Below are positions 33,489 to 42,411 of a stretch of 64,000 nt of DNA, in pieces. The stretch is from contig JBILUL010000006.1 of assembly GCA_044371005.1 (NCBI GenBank), forward strand, positions 1-64,000. Reading direction: 5' to 3'. The notes beneath the pieces were generated by a model. That model had not been told where the DNA came from, made no database searches, and was given only the letters and a program-made list of their open reading frames with translations. Origin of the DNA: UBA2402 sp044371005. GTDB lineage: Bacteria > Planctomycetota > Phycisphaerae > Phycisphaerales > UBA1924. The stretch's first letter is position 1. Every line of letters begins with the position of its first letter. Both the position numbers and the translations under genes were made by a program.

Positions 33489-34820
33489 ATGCCTCACCTT
33501 GACCATACCCACGACCCCAAGGCCCAGAGTTGGATCGAATCGGCGAACGATGCCGCGTGCGATTTCCCGCTCCAGAGCCTTCCCTACTGCACCTTCAGCT
33601 GCCCATCACGCGGCTTGACCACCCCTGTTCCGGGGGTGGCAATCGGGGACCGGGTGGTGGATCTTCGAGCCCTCGCCGCGGCTTCGCTTTTGCCCGGCGT
33701 CTCCGCCGCGGCAACGGTGAACACCATCGCCGCGCTGCCCGCGGCGGCCCGCCGAGCCCTGCGCCATGCCCTCTTTGCACTCCTGAGCCGCGACAACCAC
33801 TCGCTGCGCGATAATCCCGGGCTCATCAATGCGGCGGTGCATTTCAGCAAGGATGTCACCTTCGATCTTCCCTGCCGCATCGAGAACTACACCGATTTCT
33901 ACGCGAGCATCAACCATGCCTCGACGGTGGGCGCGATGTTCCGCCCCGATCAGCCGCTGCTCCCCAACTACAAGCACGTGCCCATCGGCTATCACGGCCG
34001 CGCTTCCTCGCTTGTGCCCAGCGGCACGCCGATCAAGCGTCCCCGGGGCCAGCAGGCTCCACCGGATGCCAGCCCCGCTGATGGCCCGAGTTTTGGCCCC
34101 TGCAAGCTGATGGACTACGAGCTCGAAGTGGGCTGTGTGATTGCACAGGGCAACGACCTTGGCTCGCCGATTCCGCTCTCTCAGACTCGCGATCACATGC
34201 TGGGTCTGTGCATGGTGAATGACTGGTCGGCACGCGACATCCAGAAGTGGGAATACCAGCCTCTGGGGCCGTTCCTTGCGAAGAACTTTGCGACGACGGT
34301 CTCACCGTTTGTGGTGACGACTGATGCGCTCGAACCCTTCCGGTGCGCCGGGTCGCCCCGCGGCAGCGCGGACCCTGCACCGCTCAGCTACCTCACCGAT
34401 GCGCAGGATAAGAACGAAGGTGGCTTCGACATCACGCTGGAAGCGTGGCTGCAGACGCCTGCGATGCGGGCGGCGGGAACACCGGCGGTGAAGATCTCCG
34501 GTGGGCCGACGTTCGCCGCGATGTTCTGGACGTTCGGCCAGATGATCGCGCACCACACCAGCAACGGCTGCAACTTCAAGCCCGGCGACCTGATTGCCAG
34601 CGGCACGGTGAGCGGGACCACGCGTGACACGCGCGGGTGTCTGCTGGAACTTACCTGGGACGCAGCGGGCAAGCCCCGGATTCCGCTCTCTCTCCCCGGC
34701 GGCGAGCAGCGCACCTTCCTTGCGGATGGGGACCTGCTCATCATCAAGGGATACTGCGAGAAGGCTGGGTACCGGCGCGTGGGCATTGGGTCGTGCGAGG
34801 GGACGATTGTCGGTGCCTGA
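33489..34820 (+). CDS. fahA: Fumarylacetoacetase
   Basis: A 443-residue protein matching full-length fumarylacetoacetases, the last enzyme of tyrosine/phenylalanine degradation, which hydrolyses fumarylacetoacetate to fumarate and acetoacetate. SWIESANDAACDFPLQSLPY matches the family N-terminal domain. GYHGRASSLVPSGTPIKRP, YELEVGCVIAQGN (metal-binding Glu region), NDWSARDIQKWEYQPLGPF and NGCNFKPGDLIASGTVSG are catalytic-domain hallmarks. Start choice is between ATG 33474 and ATG 33489; the second gives MPHLDHTHDPKAQSWIESAN, closer to family starts. Neither has a Shine-Dalgarno sequence. No other tyrosine-degradation gene is adjacent, so the upstream steps are encoded elsewhere or acquired externally. 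Its divergent neighbour encodes an unrelated membrane protein. Confidence 0.95.
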   Translation: MPHLDHTHDPKAQSWIESANDAACDFPLQSLPYCTFSCPSRGLTTPVPGVAIGDRVVDLRALAAASLLPGVSAAATVNTIAALPAAARRALRHALFALLSRDNHSLRDNPGLINAAVHFSKDVTFDLPCRIENYTDFYASINHASTVGAMFRPDQPLLPNYKHVPIGYHGRASSLVPSGTPIKRPRGQQAPPDASPADGPSFGPCKLMDYELEVGCVIAQGNDLGSPIPLSQTRDHMLGLCMVNDWSARDIQKWEYQPLGPFLAKNFATTVSPFVVTTDALEPFRCAGSPRGSADPAPLSYLTDAQDKNEGGFDITLEAWLQTPAMRAAGTPAVKISGGPTFAAMFWTFGQMIAHHTSNGCNFKPGDLIASGTVSGTTRDTRGCLLELTWDAAGKPRIPLSLPGGEQRTFLADGDLLIIKGYCEKAGYRRVGIGSCEGTIVGA

Positions 34821-34883
34821 GCCTTCGCCAGCCTCTTGAATCTCGCGAGCCAACGAAGCGGTAGACTCTTCGGGAGCCGCCGA

Positions 34884-35447
34884 ATGAACCTCCTTGTCCA
34901 ATTCCTTGGCCAATTCCGAGATGAACAGATTGCGTTCGTTGTCGTCTCGCTGGTTGCATTCTTTGGGATCAGTCTGGTGGCCGCGGTGCAGCGAGGCTCC
35001 AAAGGTGGCCCTCGCGATCAATGTGGTGCGTGCGGATACTCGACTGTTGGCCTCGGGCCAGAGGCCCCTTGCCCTGAATGCGGTTCTCCCCAGGAAATCA
35101 AGCTGCCCAGCAAATGGCGCATTCGTCCGTACTCCGCGAGGAGTATCGCCGCAGCATTGGCCCTCTACGCATTGACATTTCCCGCGGCCGAAGCACTGAT
35201 CTGGTTCTCCGTGACCGCCGGATACATCCGGGACGGCTTCAGCGCGGCGCAGGCGGCGGCGTTGATGCCGTCTCGTGAGCTTGCCGACTATTCGCTCTAC
35301 CACTTTGCGCCAATCCCGTTCTTTGCGACCCTGCTGAACCCGCTCTTTCTTCGATACAAGCAGCCAAAGAGAGCACCGGCTCTCATGGTTCTCTTCACCA
35401 GCTCCACTTTGGCGCTGACCTGCCTGTACTATTTCATCTGGTGGTAA
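34884..35447 (+). CDS. Small zinc-ribbon membrane protein, unknown function
   Basis: A 187-residue protein. An N-terminal membrane helix (EQIAFVVVSLVAFFGISLVA) is followed by a four-Cys ribbon, CGACGYSTVGLGPEAPCPEC plus G, and three further hydrophobic segments up to the C-terminus LALTCLYYFIWW. The ribbon resembles that of the membrane protein at 32427-33404, placing both in one loose group. The ATG at 34884 has GGGAG seven to eight bases upstream; an upstream TTG frame lacks such a signal. It lies 63 bases after fahA on the same strand, so it may share the transcript. No function can be assigned. Confidence 0.65.
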   Translation: MNLLVQFLGQFRDEQIAFVVVSLVAFFGISLVAAVQRGSKGGPRDQCGACGYSTVGLGPEAPCPECGSPQEIKLPSKWRIRPYSARSIAAALALYALTFPAAEALIWFSVTAGYIRDGFSAAQAAALMPSRELADYSLYHFAPIPFFATLLNPLFLRYKQPKRAPALMVLFTSSTLALTCLYYFIWW

Positions 35448-35679
35448 GGTCACGAGTCATCGCCGATGATGCAAACTGCATCCGGGGCGTGGAAGCACTC
35501 ATGAATGACTCATTCAGCATGACCTTCGACTGATTGCAAGGACGGTGCGAGCCGAACACCGAAGCTCGCTTGGCATCGCCTTCGCCGCGGCCACAGACCG
35601 GCCACTCCCCTGGGGAAGCTCGAACGCAATGATGCTGCAGACTGCAAGACTGCTCGTGGAATAGTGTTCAGCGTGATTC
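35448..35679. other. Intergenic region without a recognised gene
   Basis: About 230 bases after the small membrane protein and before the palindromic element. Short frames on the minus strand have no family resemblance. Confidence 0.4.
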
Positions 35680-35792
35680 CCACGATGACCCCTGTCGGGG
35701 TCTTGGGAATAGCGCCGTATTTCTCCGGTGGTGTGGTCGCAGAGCCGACGACACCACCGGCTATGCTCGGTCGAGCCCTTGCGGGCTGCAAG
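35680..35792 (-). repeat. Palindromic intergenic element, copy B
   Basis: CCGGTGGTGT (35725-35734) pairs with ACACCACCGG (35751-35760). A second hairpin pairs GACCCC (35687-35692) with GGGGTC (35697-35702). Read on the minus strand, the order AAGGGC, TAGCCGGTGG, CCACCGG, then a CCCC/GGGG hairpin matches copy A at 26060-26156. Confidence 0.65.
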
Positions 35793-35812
35793 AAGTTGCG
35801 ATTGCCCACGCG

Positions 35813-38467
35813 TCACGGCTTCTCAAGTGCCGCGAGAATGCCTTCGGCAACGGCGCGATCCTTGGCATTGGGCAGTTCGGCCTTCACGATGCCGATGGCC
35901 TCCTGCACGTACTCGGGGCGCTGCATCATTCGAGCCACCAAGGCAAGGTTGCCGCAAAAGGCAGCCCTGCGCGGGTGGCCTGGTGGTGCGAGCGTGTCTC
36001 GCTGATTCCACAGCCGCGTGATGGGGTCGCCATCAGCGCCAACGAGCCCGAATCTCTTCGCCGCGGCGGTCTGGATCTGGATGAGCTTCACGCTGTTCGC
36101 GGCCTCATCCACATTCGAGACCATCAGCCTGATTCTGGCCTCCGCCACCGCCCATTGCTTCCATTCCTCAACGTGTCCGGGCCATTCCGCATAGACGCGG
36201 CCAAGCACCGAGATGCTCTTCTCGGTCAGCCAGTTGAGTTCATCGGTTGCAGCGGTGAATGTCTCAACGGCAAGACGTGCGTACTTCTCGGCTTCCTCGA
36301 ATCTCTTGGCGCTTCGAAGGGCATCCGCCGCGGTGACATAACAGAACCCGCGGCGAACATGCCCGGGCGGAAACGTCCGCTCCGCCGCCACGGGCAACTC
36401 CGCGGCGAGCGCCGCGGCCTGATCAATCTTGTCGTTCTTTGAGAGCAGGTTGATCTGATTGGACATCGCCGCGAGGACATCGGTGTGATACGGCCCGTGC
36501 ACACGCTTGGCACGTTCCACCACTTGTGTTGAGTACTCAATCGCCTTGGCAAAGTCTTCCTTGGCAATGCAGCAGGCCTGGAGCCACGACAGGATGGGGA
36601 GGACCGACTGATCAGAAACCTCAACACCCGGGCGGAGGGCATCGAGCCCCCCTTGCAGCACCTTGATCCCTTCATCGTGCCTGCCAAGAGCATTCAGCGC
36701 AGCACCAAGGCCTGTGACCGCATCCAGCCGAGCCGAATGCTCCGGCGGCAGCTTGCGCTCCACCAACTCGAGATTCTTGACCGCCAGCTCGTACGCGTCC
36801 TTCACCTGCTGCTGATCGCGCATGCCATCGGCCAGTCGATTCCTAGCAACGATCACCGGCAACGCCTCGGGCCCGAAGGTCTCCTCTGCCTTCTCACGAA
36901 CAAGCTGCCACTGCTCAAGGGATTCCTTCCACTTCCCAAGCTGCGTGAGCACCTCAGCCAACTGCGTGCGAACCTCTACTTCCACCTCGGGATGATCGGC
37001 AAAGCTCTCGTGAATGCCGCTGGCCGCATCGGCCAGCACATCCACCACCTTGACGTCATATCCCTTGCGATCGGGCGCGGCGGAGATCAGCAGGCCATCG
37101 ATCAGATATCGCCGTACCGCACTGCTCAGCGAAGCCTCCTTGGTGGCCTGTTCGCGTGCCTGCTGCTCACGCTTGAGTGAGTAGATGCTGAACGCAAGGC
37201 CCGCCAAGGTCGCCAGCGCACCGATCGCAGCGACCGTCACCAGGCTCCGGTTGCGCCGGGCGAACTTGCTCACCTGATACACCACCGAGGCGGGGCGTGC
37301 CGTGATCGGTTCATTGTTCAGGTAGTGCTCAAGATCCGCAGCAAACGCCGCGGCGGTCGGATAGCGGCGATTACGATCCTTCTCGAGCGCCTTGGCCACG
37401 ATCGTCGCCAGATCCCGATCAATGCGTACATGCTGCCCTGCACTCCGCAGCGGTCGGGGCTCCAGCTCCCGCACCATCCGCGCCGCTTCCGCAATCTGCT
37501 TGCCCATCACATCGTGGGGCAACTGACCCGAAAGCAGCTCATACAGAATCACACCCATCGAATAGATATCAGTCCGCGTATCAAGCCCATCCGCATCACC
37601 CGCCAGCTGCTCGGGGCTCATGTACGCCACCGTGCCCACCAGCAGCCCTTGCTCCGTCAGCGCAGTCACCTGCGTGTCAGCCTCAAGCAGACGAGCCACA
37701 CCAAAGTCCAGAATCTTGGGCTGCGCCCCGCGAAGCATCGGATCCGTCGAGTGCGTTGCCGTGCTGTTCTGCCCTGATTCATCAACAAGGATGTTGGCTG
37801 GCTTGAGGTCGCGGTGAATCACGCCCTTGGAATGAGCGTGCTGCACCGCATCAGCGATGCGGATCATGAGACGCAGGATGCCGGGCGTATCAAGTTTCAC
37901 CGCTGCTGCATGCTGCGTGAGCCTTGGGCCTTGAACGTACTCCATCGCAAAGTACGAGATCGCGTCCTCGGGTCCATCGCTCGTCCCGGCCTCGTAGATT
38001 CTCGCGATGCCCGGATGTTCGAGCCGCCCCAGCACACGCACCTCGCGGCGGAAGCGATTGAGCAGCGTCCGGCTCCGCGACGACCCCCTCAGCAGCTTGA
38101 GCGCCACCTGACGCTCTGGATTCGTCTGACTGGCCAGGAAAACCTGCCCCATCCCGCCTTCACCGATCAGCCGCTCGATCTTGAATGGCCCGATCATGCC
38201 CGACGCGGCGGGGACCGACACCGCATCGAGACTCAGCGCCTCTCGTGCAAACGCACCACCCTCGGGATCAAATGGGCTTTCCTCGGCATCTTCCGCAACC
38301 AGGAGCTCACGAATCGCCCGATGCACGGCGGCGTCATCGCAAGCCTGCGCATCGATGAACGCACCGCGTTCAGCGGCGGGCAGGTCCATTACTCGAGCAA
38401 AGAGTGACCGCACTCGTGCGAACTGTGCCGCGGATAATGCGTCTGGTCCCGAGTCGTGATCATTCAT
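35813..38467 (-). CDS. Membrane Ser/Thr protein kinase with C-terminal TPR region
   Basis: An 884-residue Hanks-type kinase. The N-terminal 90 residues resemble the helical region that precedes kinases paired with ECF factors. The kinase domain spans about residues 93-385: Gly-rich loop IGEGGMGQVFLA, Lys124 in VALKLL, HRDLKPANILVDE with catalytic Asp220, DFGVARL at 254-260, and SPEQL replacing APE. A transmembrane helix (residues 408-430) is followed by about 450 residues of helical TPR-like repeats, presumably outside the cytoplasm. All catalytic residues are intact. Its ATG overlaps the stop of the upstream ECF sigma gene in an ATGA, showing translational coupling. A signalling pair in which kinase and sigma factor work together is inferred from this arrangement, known in planctomycetes. 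Confidence 0.93.
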   Translation of the reverse strand: MNDHDSGPDALSAAQFARVRSLFARVMDLPAAERGAFIDAQACDDAAVHRAIRELLVAEDAEESPFDPEGGAFAREALSLDAVSVPAASGMIGPFKIERLIGEGGMGQVFLASQTNPERQVALKLLRGSSRSRTLLNRFRREVRVLGRLEHPGIARIYEAGTSDGPEDAISYFAMEYVQGPRLTQHAAAVKLDTPGILRLMIRIADAVQHAHSKGVIHRDLKPANILVDESGQNSTATHSTDPMLRGAQPKILDFGVARLLEADTQVTALTEQGLLVGTVAYMSPEQLAGDADGLDTRTDIYSMGVILYELLSGQLPHDVMGKQIAEAARMVRELEPRPLRSAGQHVRIDRDLATIVAKALEKDRNRRYPTAAAFAADLEHYLNNEPITARPASVVYQVSKFARRNRSLVTVAAIGALATLAGLAFSIYSLKREQQAREQATKEASLSSAVRRYLIDGLLISAAPDRKGYDVKVVDVLADAASGIHESFADHPEVEVEVRTQLAEVLTQLGKWKESLEQWQLVREKAEETFGPEALPVIVARNRLADGMRDQQQVKDAYELAVKNLELVERKLPPEHSARLDAVTGLGAALNALGRHDEGIKVLQGGLDALRPGVEVSDQSVLPILSWLQACCIAKEDFAKAIEYSTQVVERAKRVHGPYHTDVLAAMSNQINLLSKNDKIDQAAALAAELPVAAERTFPPGHVRRGFCYVTAADALRSAKRFEEAEKYARLAVETFTAATDELNWLTEKSISVLGRVYAEWPGHVEEWKQWAVAEARIRLMVSNVDEAANSVKLIQIQTAAAKRFGLVGADGDPITRLWNQRDTLAPPGHPRRAAFCGNLALVARMMQRPEYVQEAIGIVKAELPNAKDRAVAEGILAALEKP

Positions 38468-39048
38468 GGAGCCAGTTCCCGATGCAGCCACGCGCGAATG
38501 AAGCGGCTGTCCTGTTCGACCGTCCTGGGCGCAATGCCTGCAACAAGTGCCGTCTGCTCGACGTTCAACCCTGCGAGGAATCGCAACTCGAAGACGATTC
38601 CAAGTCGTTCATCCATCGCGGCGAGGCGACTGATCGATTCTTCCAGCGCCAGCAGATCCACGCGCGATGACTCGGAGGCCACTTGCAGGGATTCAAGGGA
38701 GACACGTTTGCGCGACTGAAGGTCCGGCACACCGCCGCCGCGGCACGCGGCGTTGCGGGCTCGGGCACTATCGGTGAGCAGGTGGCGCATCGCCTTTGCT
38801 GCGGAACGGAAGAAGTGCGTCCGATCCTCCCATGTGCGGGGGGGCGCATCGAGCATTCTGATGCACACCTCATTCACCAATGCGGTGGGCTGGAGCGTGT
38901 GACCGGCGTTTTCTTCCTTGAACATCTCCGCGGCGAGGCGGCGAAGGTCGGCGTACGCCGCGTTGAGCAGTTCGCCTGTAGCCGAATCATCGCCGGCCTT
39001 GATCCGGTCGAGCAACAGGGTCACATGCTGGCTGCGATCGCTGGTCAT
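38464..39048 (-). CDS. ECF-family RNA polymerase sigma factor (kinase-linked type)
   Basis: A 194-residue sigma factor. Sigma-2 covers about residues 10-90, with the line ENAGHTLQPTALVNEVCIRM that is diagnostic of the planctomycete/kinase-linked ECF family, followed by RTHFFRSAAKAMRHLL. Sigma-4 covers about residues 130-190, with FELRFLAGLNVEQTALVAGI as the helix-turn-helix. It redirects RNA polymerase to unknown target promoters. I begin at the ATG at 39048 (MTSDRSQHVTLLLDRI); longer upstream frames are low-complexity. It overlaps the kinase gene by four bases. No anti-sigma factor gene is present, so phosphorylation by the partner kinase is the likely control (inference). Confidence 0.93.
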   Translation of the reverse strand: MTSDRSQHVTLLLDRIKAGDDSATGELLNAAYADLRRLAAEMFKEENAGHTLQPTALVNEVCIRMLDAPPRTWEDRTHFFRSAAKAMRHLLTDSARARNAACRGGGVPDLQSRKRVSLESLQVASESSRVDLLALEESISRLAAMDERLGIVFELRFLAGLNVEQTALVAGIAPRTVEQDSRFIRAWLHRELAP

Positions 39049-39284
39049 CGGGTTGATGTCTATCGGACGAACGGGCACTCGGCGTTGACCAAGGTGTGTC
39101 CATGCCCATGGAATGCGGGGCCATGTGATGCCGGCGGTGCCCGATGGCCAGGCAACCACGTCTGGGCCCGCCCACGAGGCGTCTCCGACTGCCAGTGTAC
39201 CAGCGCATTGCAAGGTTACCAACGCCAATTCGGCCACCGAACCGCAATCCCGCGGCGACGATCCACGCGCCATGGGTTACCGGC

Positions 39285-40568
39285 TCAAGCGGTCCGGAAA
39301 AGCGCCACCGCAGCCGTCTGCTGGTGTGCCACGCTTCGTCCGCCCACAGGGGCGATCTCCGAGGCGGACATGAACCCAGCCAGAGGCAGAGGCGGCGAAG
39401 TAGGCGTGGTGTAGTAGCCAACACCTGGCTTACTGAGCTCCTCACCCGCTCTCGCACCCGCAAAGGCCCGATGAATCGCCTGCACATCGCCGGGGGCGTC
39501 CTTGAAGAGTCGCCGGCCCCGACCGGCACTGCTCGCGACCAACGCGGCAGCGGGCTGCTCGTGGAGCTTCTGAGCATCGAGGACCATCGCAAGATCCTCC
39601 CGTGCCGTCGCAGCATCACGCGTGTGCAATCGCACTGTCTGTCCGACTTTCACCAGTTCAGCAACGGCCACCGCACCCTGCTCAGGCCGCACGCCCATGA
39701 TCTTGCGGATGAGGAAGTCATCGCGTCCGAAGCGTTCTTTCTGCTCATCAACCGCGATGCCGATGTACATGCCTGTCGCCAGGAGTTTCTGCCGCACTTC
39801 GCCCTGCTGATTGAGTACATCGCCGATGGCCTCAATCGCGGGCTTGCCGCCCAGTTCGAGCACGAGGTTGTTGCGGGCCTTGGTGATGACCATCGTGGGC
39901 CCGAAGGGCTTGCAGCCTTGTGAGACCACCGTGTCGACGCGGAGGTTCCCCGCGAGCGAGACACCGATGCCCCCATACTTGTACATGCGATCATCGATCA
40001 GCAACGCATTGCCGCCCGCCGTCATCGAGGCCGAAGCAAGACCGCCGAAGATCACGCCCGCATCGCCGATGCGTGCGTTGTTCATGTCCGGCAGGAGTTT
40101 GATCAACGATGTGCTGAATGGGTCGGCAAGCAGCAGCGAAAATCGCAGGTCCTCGGCAACACCGATCACATCGCGCAGCGCAAAGAGAGATTCCGCCGAG
40201 CCATCGCTCACGGGAAACTGATCGGTCGACCAGGTCTTGATGCTCACTCCCGGCAACGACGCGGCGAGAATGCTCACTCCCGGCGCACGCTCGAGCGACT
40301 GGCTTCCGCCCAGCACGCCCTCGCACGAAATCGCGATCATGTGCGTGCACTGAAGGCGCCGCCTGATGGCAAGGCCGAGCTGGCTCACGCTCGTGAGGTG
40401 GTGCGGCGAGAAGAAGACCATCGCCAAGTCCGGCGTGGCGACACCGTGCTCGCCAAGCGTGCTCAGACACTGCTCACTGGCCTGATAGGCAGCGGACATG
40501 GTGTCGGCTGCGCCCGAAAGCCCAGCCGACATTCTGATGCGGGTCTGACGATCCACCGAACTGGTCAC
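39285..40568 (-). CDS. FIST domain sensory protein
   Basis: A 427-residue soluble protein with FIST N and FIST C domains. Family-like features are the SCEGVLGGSQ and GVSILAASLPGV segments in the N-terminal part, GLASASMTAGGNALLIDDR in the middle, and FLIRKIMGVRPEQGAVAVAE in the C-terminal part. FIST domains are thought to sense small ligands such as amino acids in signal transduction. No fused output domain exists here. I chose the GTG at 40568 because an AGGGA lies about 9 bases upstream. The SH3-like protein gene ends 44 bases upstream and the ECF gene starts 236 bases downstream, so a link to the ECF/kinase pair is possible but not shown. Confidence 0.85.
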   Translation of the reverse strand: MTSSVDRQTRIRMSAGLSGAADTMSAAYQASEQCLSTLGEHGVATPDLAMVFFSPHHLTSVSQLGLAIRRRLQCTHMIAISCEGVLGGSQSLERAPGVSILAASLPGVSIKTWSTDQFPVSDGSAESLFALRDVIGVAEDLRFSLLLADPFSTSLIKLLPDMNNARIGDAGVIFGGLASASMTAGGNALLIDDRMYKYGGIGVSLAGNLRVDTVVSQGCKPFGPTMVITKARNNLVLELGGKPAIEAIGDVLNQQGEVRQKLLATGMYIGIAVDEQKERFGRDDFLIRKIMGVRPEQGAVAVAELVKVGQTVRLHTRDAATAREDLAMVLDAQKLHEQPAAALVASSAGRGRRLFKDAPGDVQAIHRAFAGARAGEELSKPGVGYYTTPTSPPLPLAGFMSASEIAPVGGRSVAHQQTAAVALFRTA

Positions 40569-40612
40569 GAAACGGTCCCTCCCCCCCAATCACGAATTGC
40601 CGCGGAACGAAC

Positions 40613-42112
40613 TCAGTTGCCGCCGGGCGCGGCAGTCGGCTGAGCCGGTGCCGCGGGTTGCGAAGGAGTGATCTGATCTGCTTCGCTCTTGGGCTTGAGA
40701 ACATCGACGCGGACCGGGGAGATGACGTTGAGCATCAGCGACCGATCGAGTTGAGCCTCGCCGATGACGCCGATGACCGCGCCGACCTTGCCCAGGAGTG
40801 CGAACTCCTGCGAGTCCTTGAGATAGCCCAGCGTGCGGGGCGAAACGCCGCCGACGCTGACTACGCGGTACATCAGCGGGAGCTTCTGCCCGTCGTAGAC
40901 GGTGCTGGCCTGGAGCTGGCCGATCATCGTGTAGACGCGGCCATCCTCGGCGATCTTGAGCTGCTCGGCGACCTTGCCGCGGCCGGCTTCGATGGCGGCG
41001 CGAGCTTCGGCCTGCTTGCGCATCTTGTCGCGAAGTTCGATGCGCATCGCAAGCGCTGCACGACGGGCCTTGAGCTGTGAGGCCAATCGCTCAGAATCAC
41101 CGTCGAGCTGCTCGATGGCCTTGTCGTAGGCGTTGACGAGTTCATCCATCTCCGCGCTCATGATCGGTTCCTTCCAGACCCGAGCGAAGGTGGGTTCGAG
41201 GTCGTAGCCGGGCGTCGGAGGCACTTCGATTGGAACGATCTTGGGAGCCTCGACCTTGGGGGCCTCGGGTGTCGCCGCGGGATCGGGAGTGGTGACCTGC
41301 GTGACCGTGGTGGGCTGACCGTCGGTTGCTGGCGCACCGGGCACCTCCGCGGGCTTGGCACCGTCGGTTGCGGCGGGCGTACCGGCTGGCGCTGCTGTTG
41401 GCGTTCCAGCGGGAGTCGCCACGGGCGTGGTCAGGTCGATCGCGGGCTTGGTACCGTCAGTGGCCGCCGGGGCGGGCTTGGCGGGATCGGTCGCTGTCGG
41501 CGTCTGGGGCTTGGGAGCTTCCGTCTTGGCAGGCTCAACCACAGCCGGCTTGGCCGGGAGGGGCGTGCCCTTGAATGCGGCGACTTCAACATCGGTGGCG
41601 CGACGGGTCACGCGAGGCTCGACAAACGCGCGGCCCTGTTCGGGCGCGCTGACGCGATACCCGACGATGGGGCCAGTCTCGCCATCCTTCACGGCCTCAA
41701 CGAGCTTGAGGTTGGTGCCGATGGGCAAGTCGGTGCTGACGACGCCCTTCCAGCTGCCGCTCCATCCAGTGGCCTGATTGAAGGCCTTGAGCTTGCTGGC
41801 CTTGGTGAGCTTGACGGTGCCGCCCTGCACTTCGACTTCGTCGGCCTTGACGAATACCGACATGTTGGCGGGGTACGACACCTGCAGGTAGCTGGGTGAT
41901 TCGCCATCGACGAAGAGCATGGTGCCGGGAGCAACTTCACCGACCTTGTAGAAGAGGTCGCCGTCGCCGCAGCGAAGGTTGCCCTTGGCCGTGACAACCG
42001 CGTAATACCCATCCACGCGCTTCATCTGGCCGAAAGCATCCGAAATGCACGAACCCGCGACCAGCGCGATGACGGGCAAAGAGATACGAAGGGCTGAGTA
42101 ACTTCCGACCAT
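40613..42112 (-). CDS. Exported protein with SH3-like N-terminal domain and Pro/Ala/Thr-rich linker
   Basis: A 499-residue protein. The N-terminus (MVGSYSALRISLPVIALVAG) is a signal peptide. Residues about 30-100 look like a bacterial SH3-like domain (VDGYYAVVTAKGNLRCGDGD, PSYLQVSYPANMSVFVKADE). Residues about 185-305 form a repetitive Lys-Pro, Thr-Pro and Ala-Pro linker. A helical, coiled-coil-like part follows (SAEMDELVNAYDKAIEQLDG) and then a second small domain (VYTMIGQLQASTVYDGQKLP) before another Pro/Ala tail. The function is unknown; binding to the cell envelope is a guess from the SH3-like domain and extended linker. The ATG at 42112 has AGGAG about 11 bases upstream. It is followed at 44 bases by the FIST gene. 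Confidence 0.75.
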   Translation of the reverse strand: MVGSYSALRISLPVIALVAGSCISDAFGQMKRVDGYYAVVTAKGNLRCGDGDLFYKVGEVAPGTMLFVDGESPSYLQVSYPANMSVFVKADEVEVQGGTVKLTKASKLKAFNQATGWSGSWKGVVSTDLPIGTNLKLVEAVKDGETGPIVGYRVSAPEQGRAFVEPRVTRRATDVEVAAFKGTPLPAKPAVVEPAKTEAPKPQTPTATDPAKPAPAATDGTKPAIDLTTPVATPAGTPTAAPAGTPAATDGAKPAEVPGAPATDGQPTTVTQVTTPDPAATPEAPKVEAPKIVPIEVPPTPGYDLEPTFARVWKEPIMSAEMDELVNAYDKAIEQLDGDSERLASQLKARRAALAMRIELRDKMRKQAEARAAIEAGRGKVAEQLKIAEDGRVYTMIGQLQASTVYDGQKLPLMYRVVSVGGVSPRTLGYLKDSQEFALLGKVGAVIGVIGEAQLDRSLMLNVISPVRVDVLKPKSEADQITPSQPAAPAQPTAAPGGN

Positions 42113-42411
42113 GGCCGGGCGGCTCCTGTTCTGAAATCTGGCGAAGATCGACAATCGATTCTCTGGCTCTGGCTGCACACCGGATGCCACGATTGCCAAC
42201 CCCCAATCCTATTCGCGGTCAACCCCAATTGGTGGGTCGTCTTCACCCCTTTTCTGCACCCACGGGTCCGATGTGCCATCTGGCGGTTTGACCAACTTCC
42301 GGGTCTTCATCCCTCCCCACTGCCACCTTGGCAGTCTTTGGTCGTCGATGCGGGCTTGGCGGGGCGTGGAGACGTCCCAAGTGGAGTTTCGATGCCTACC
42401 TTCAACCTCAC

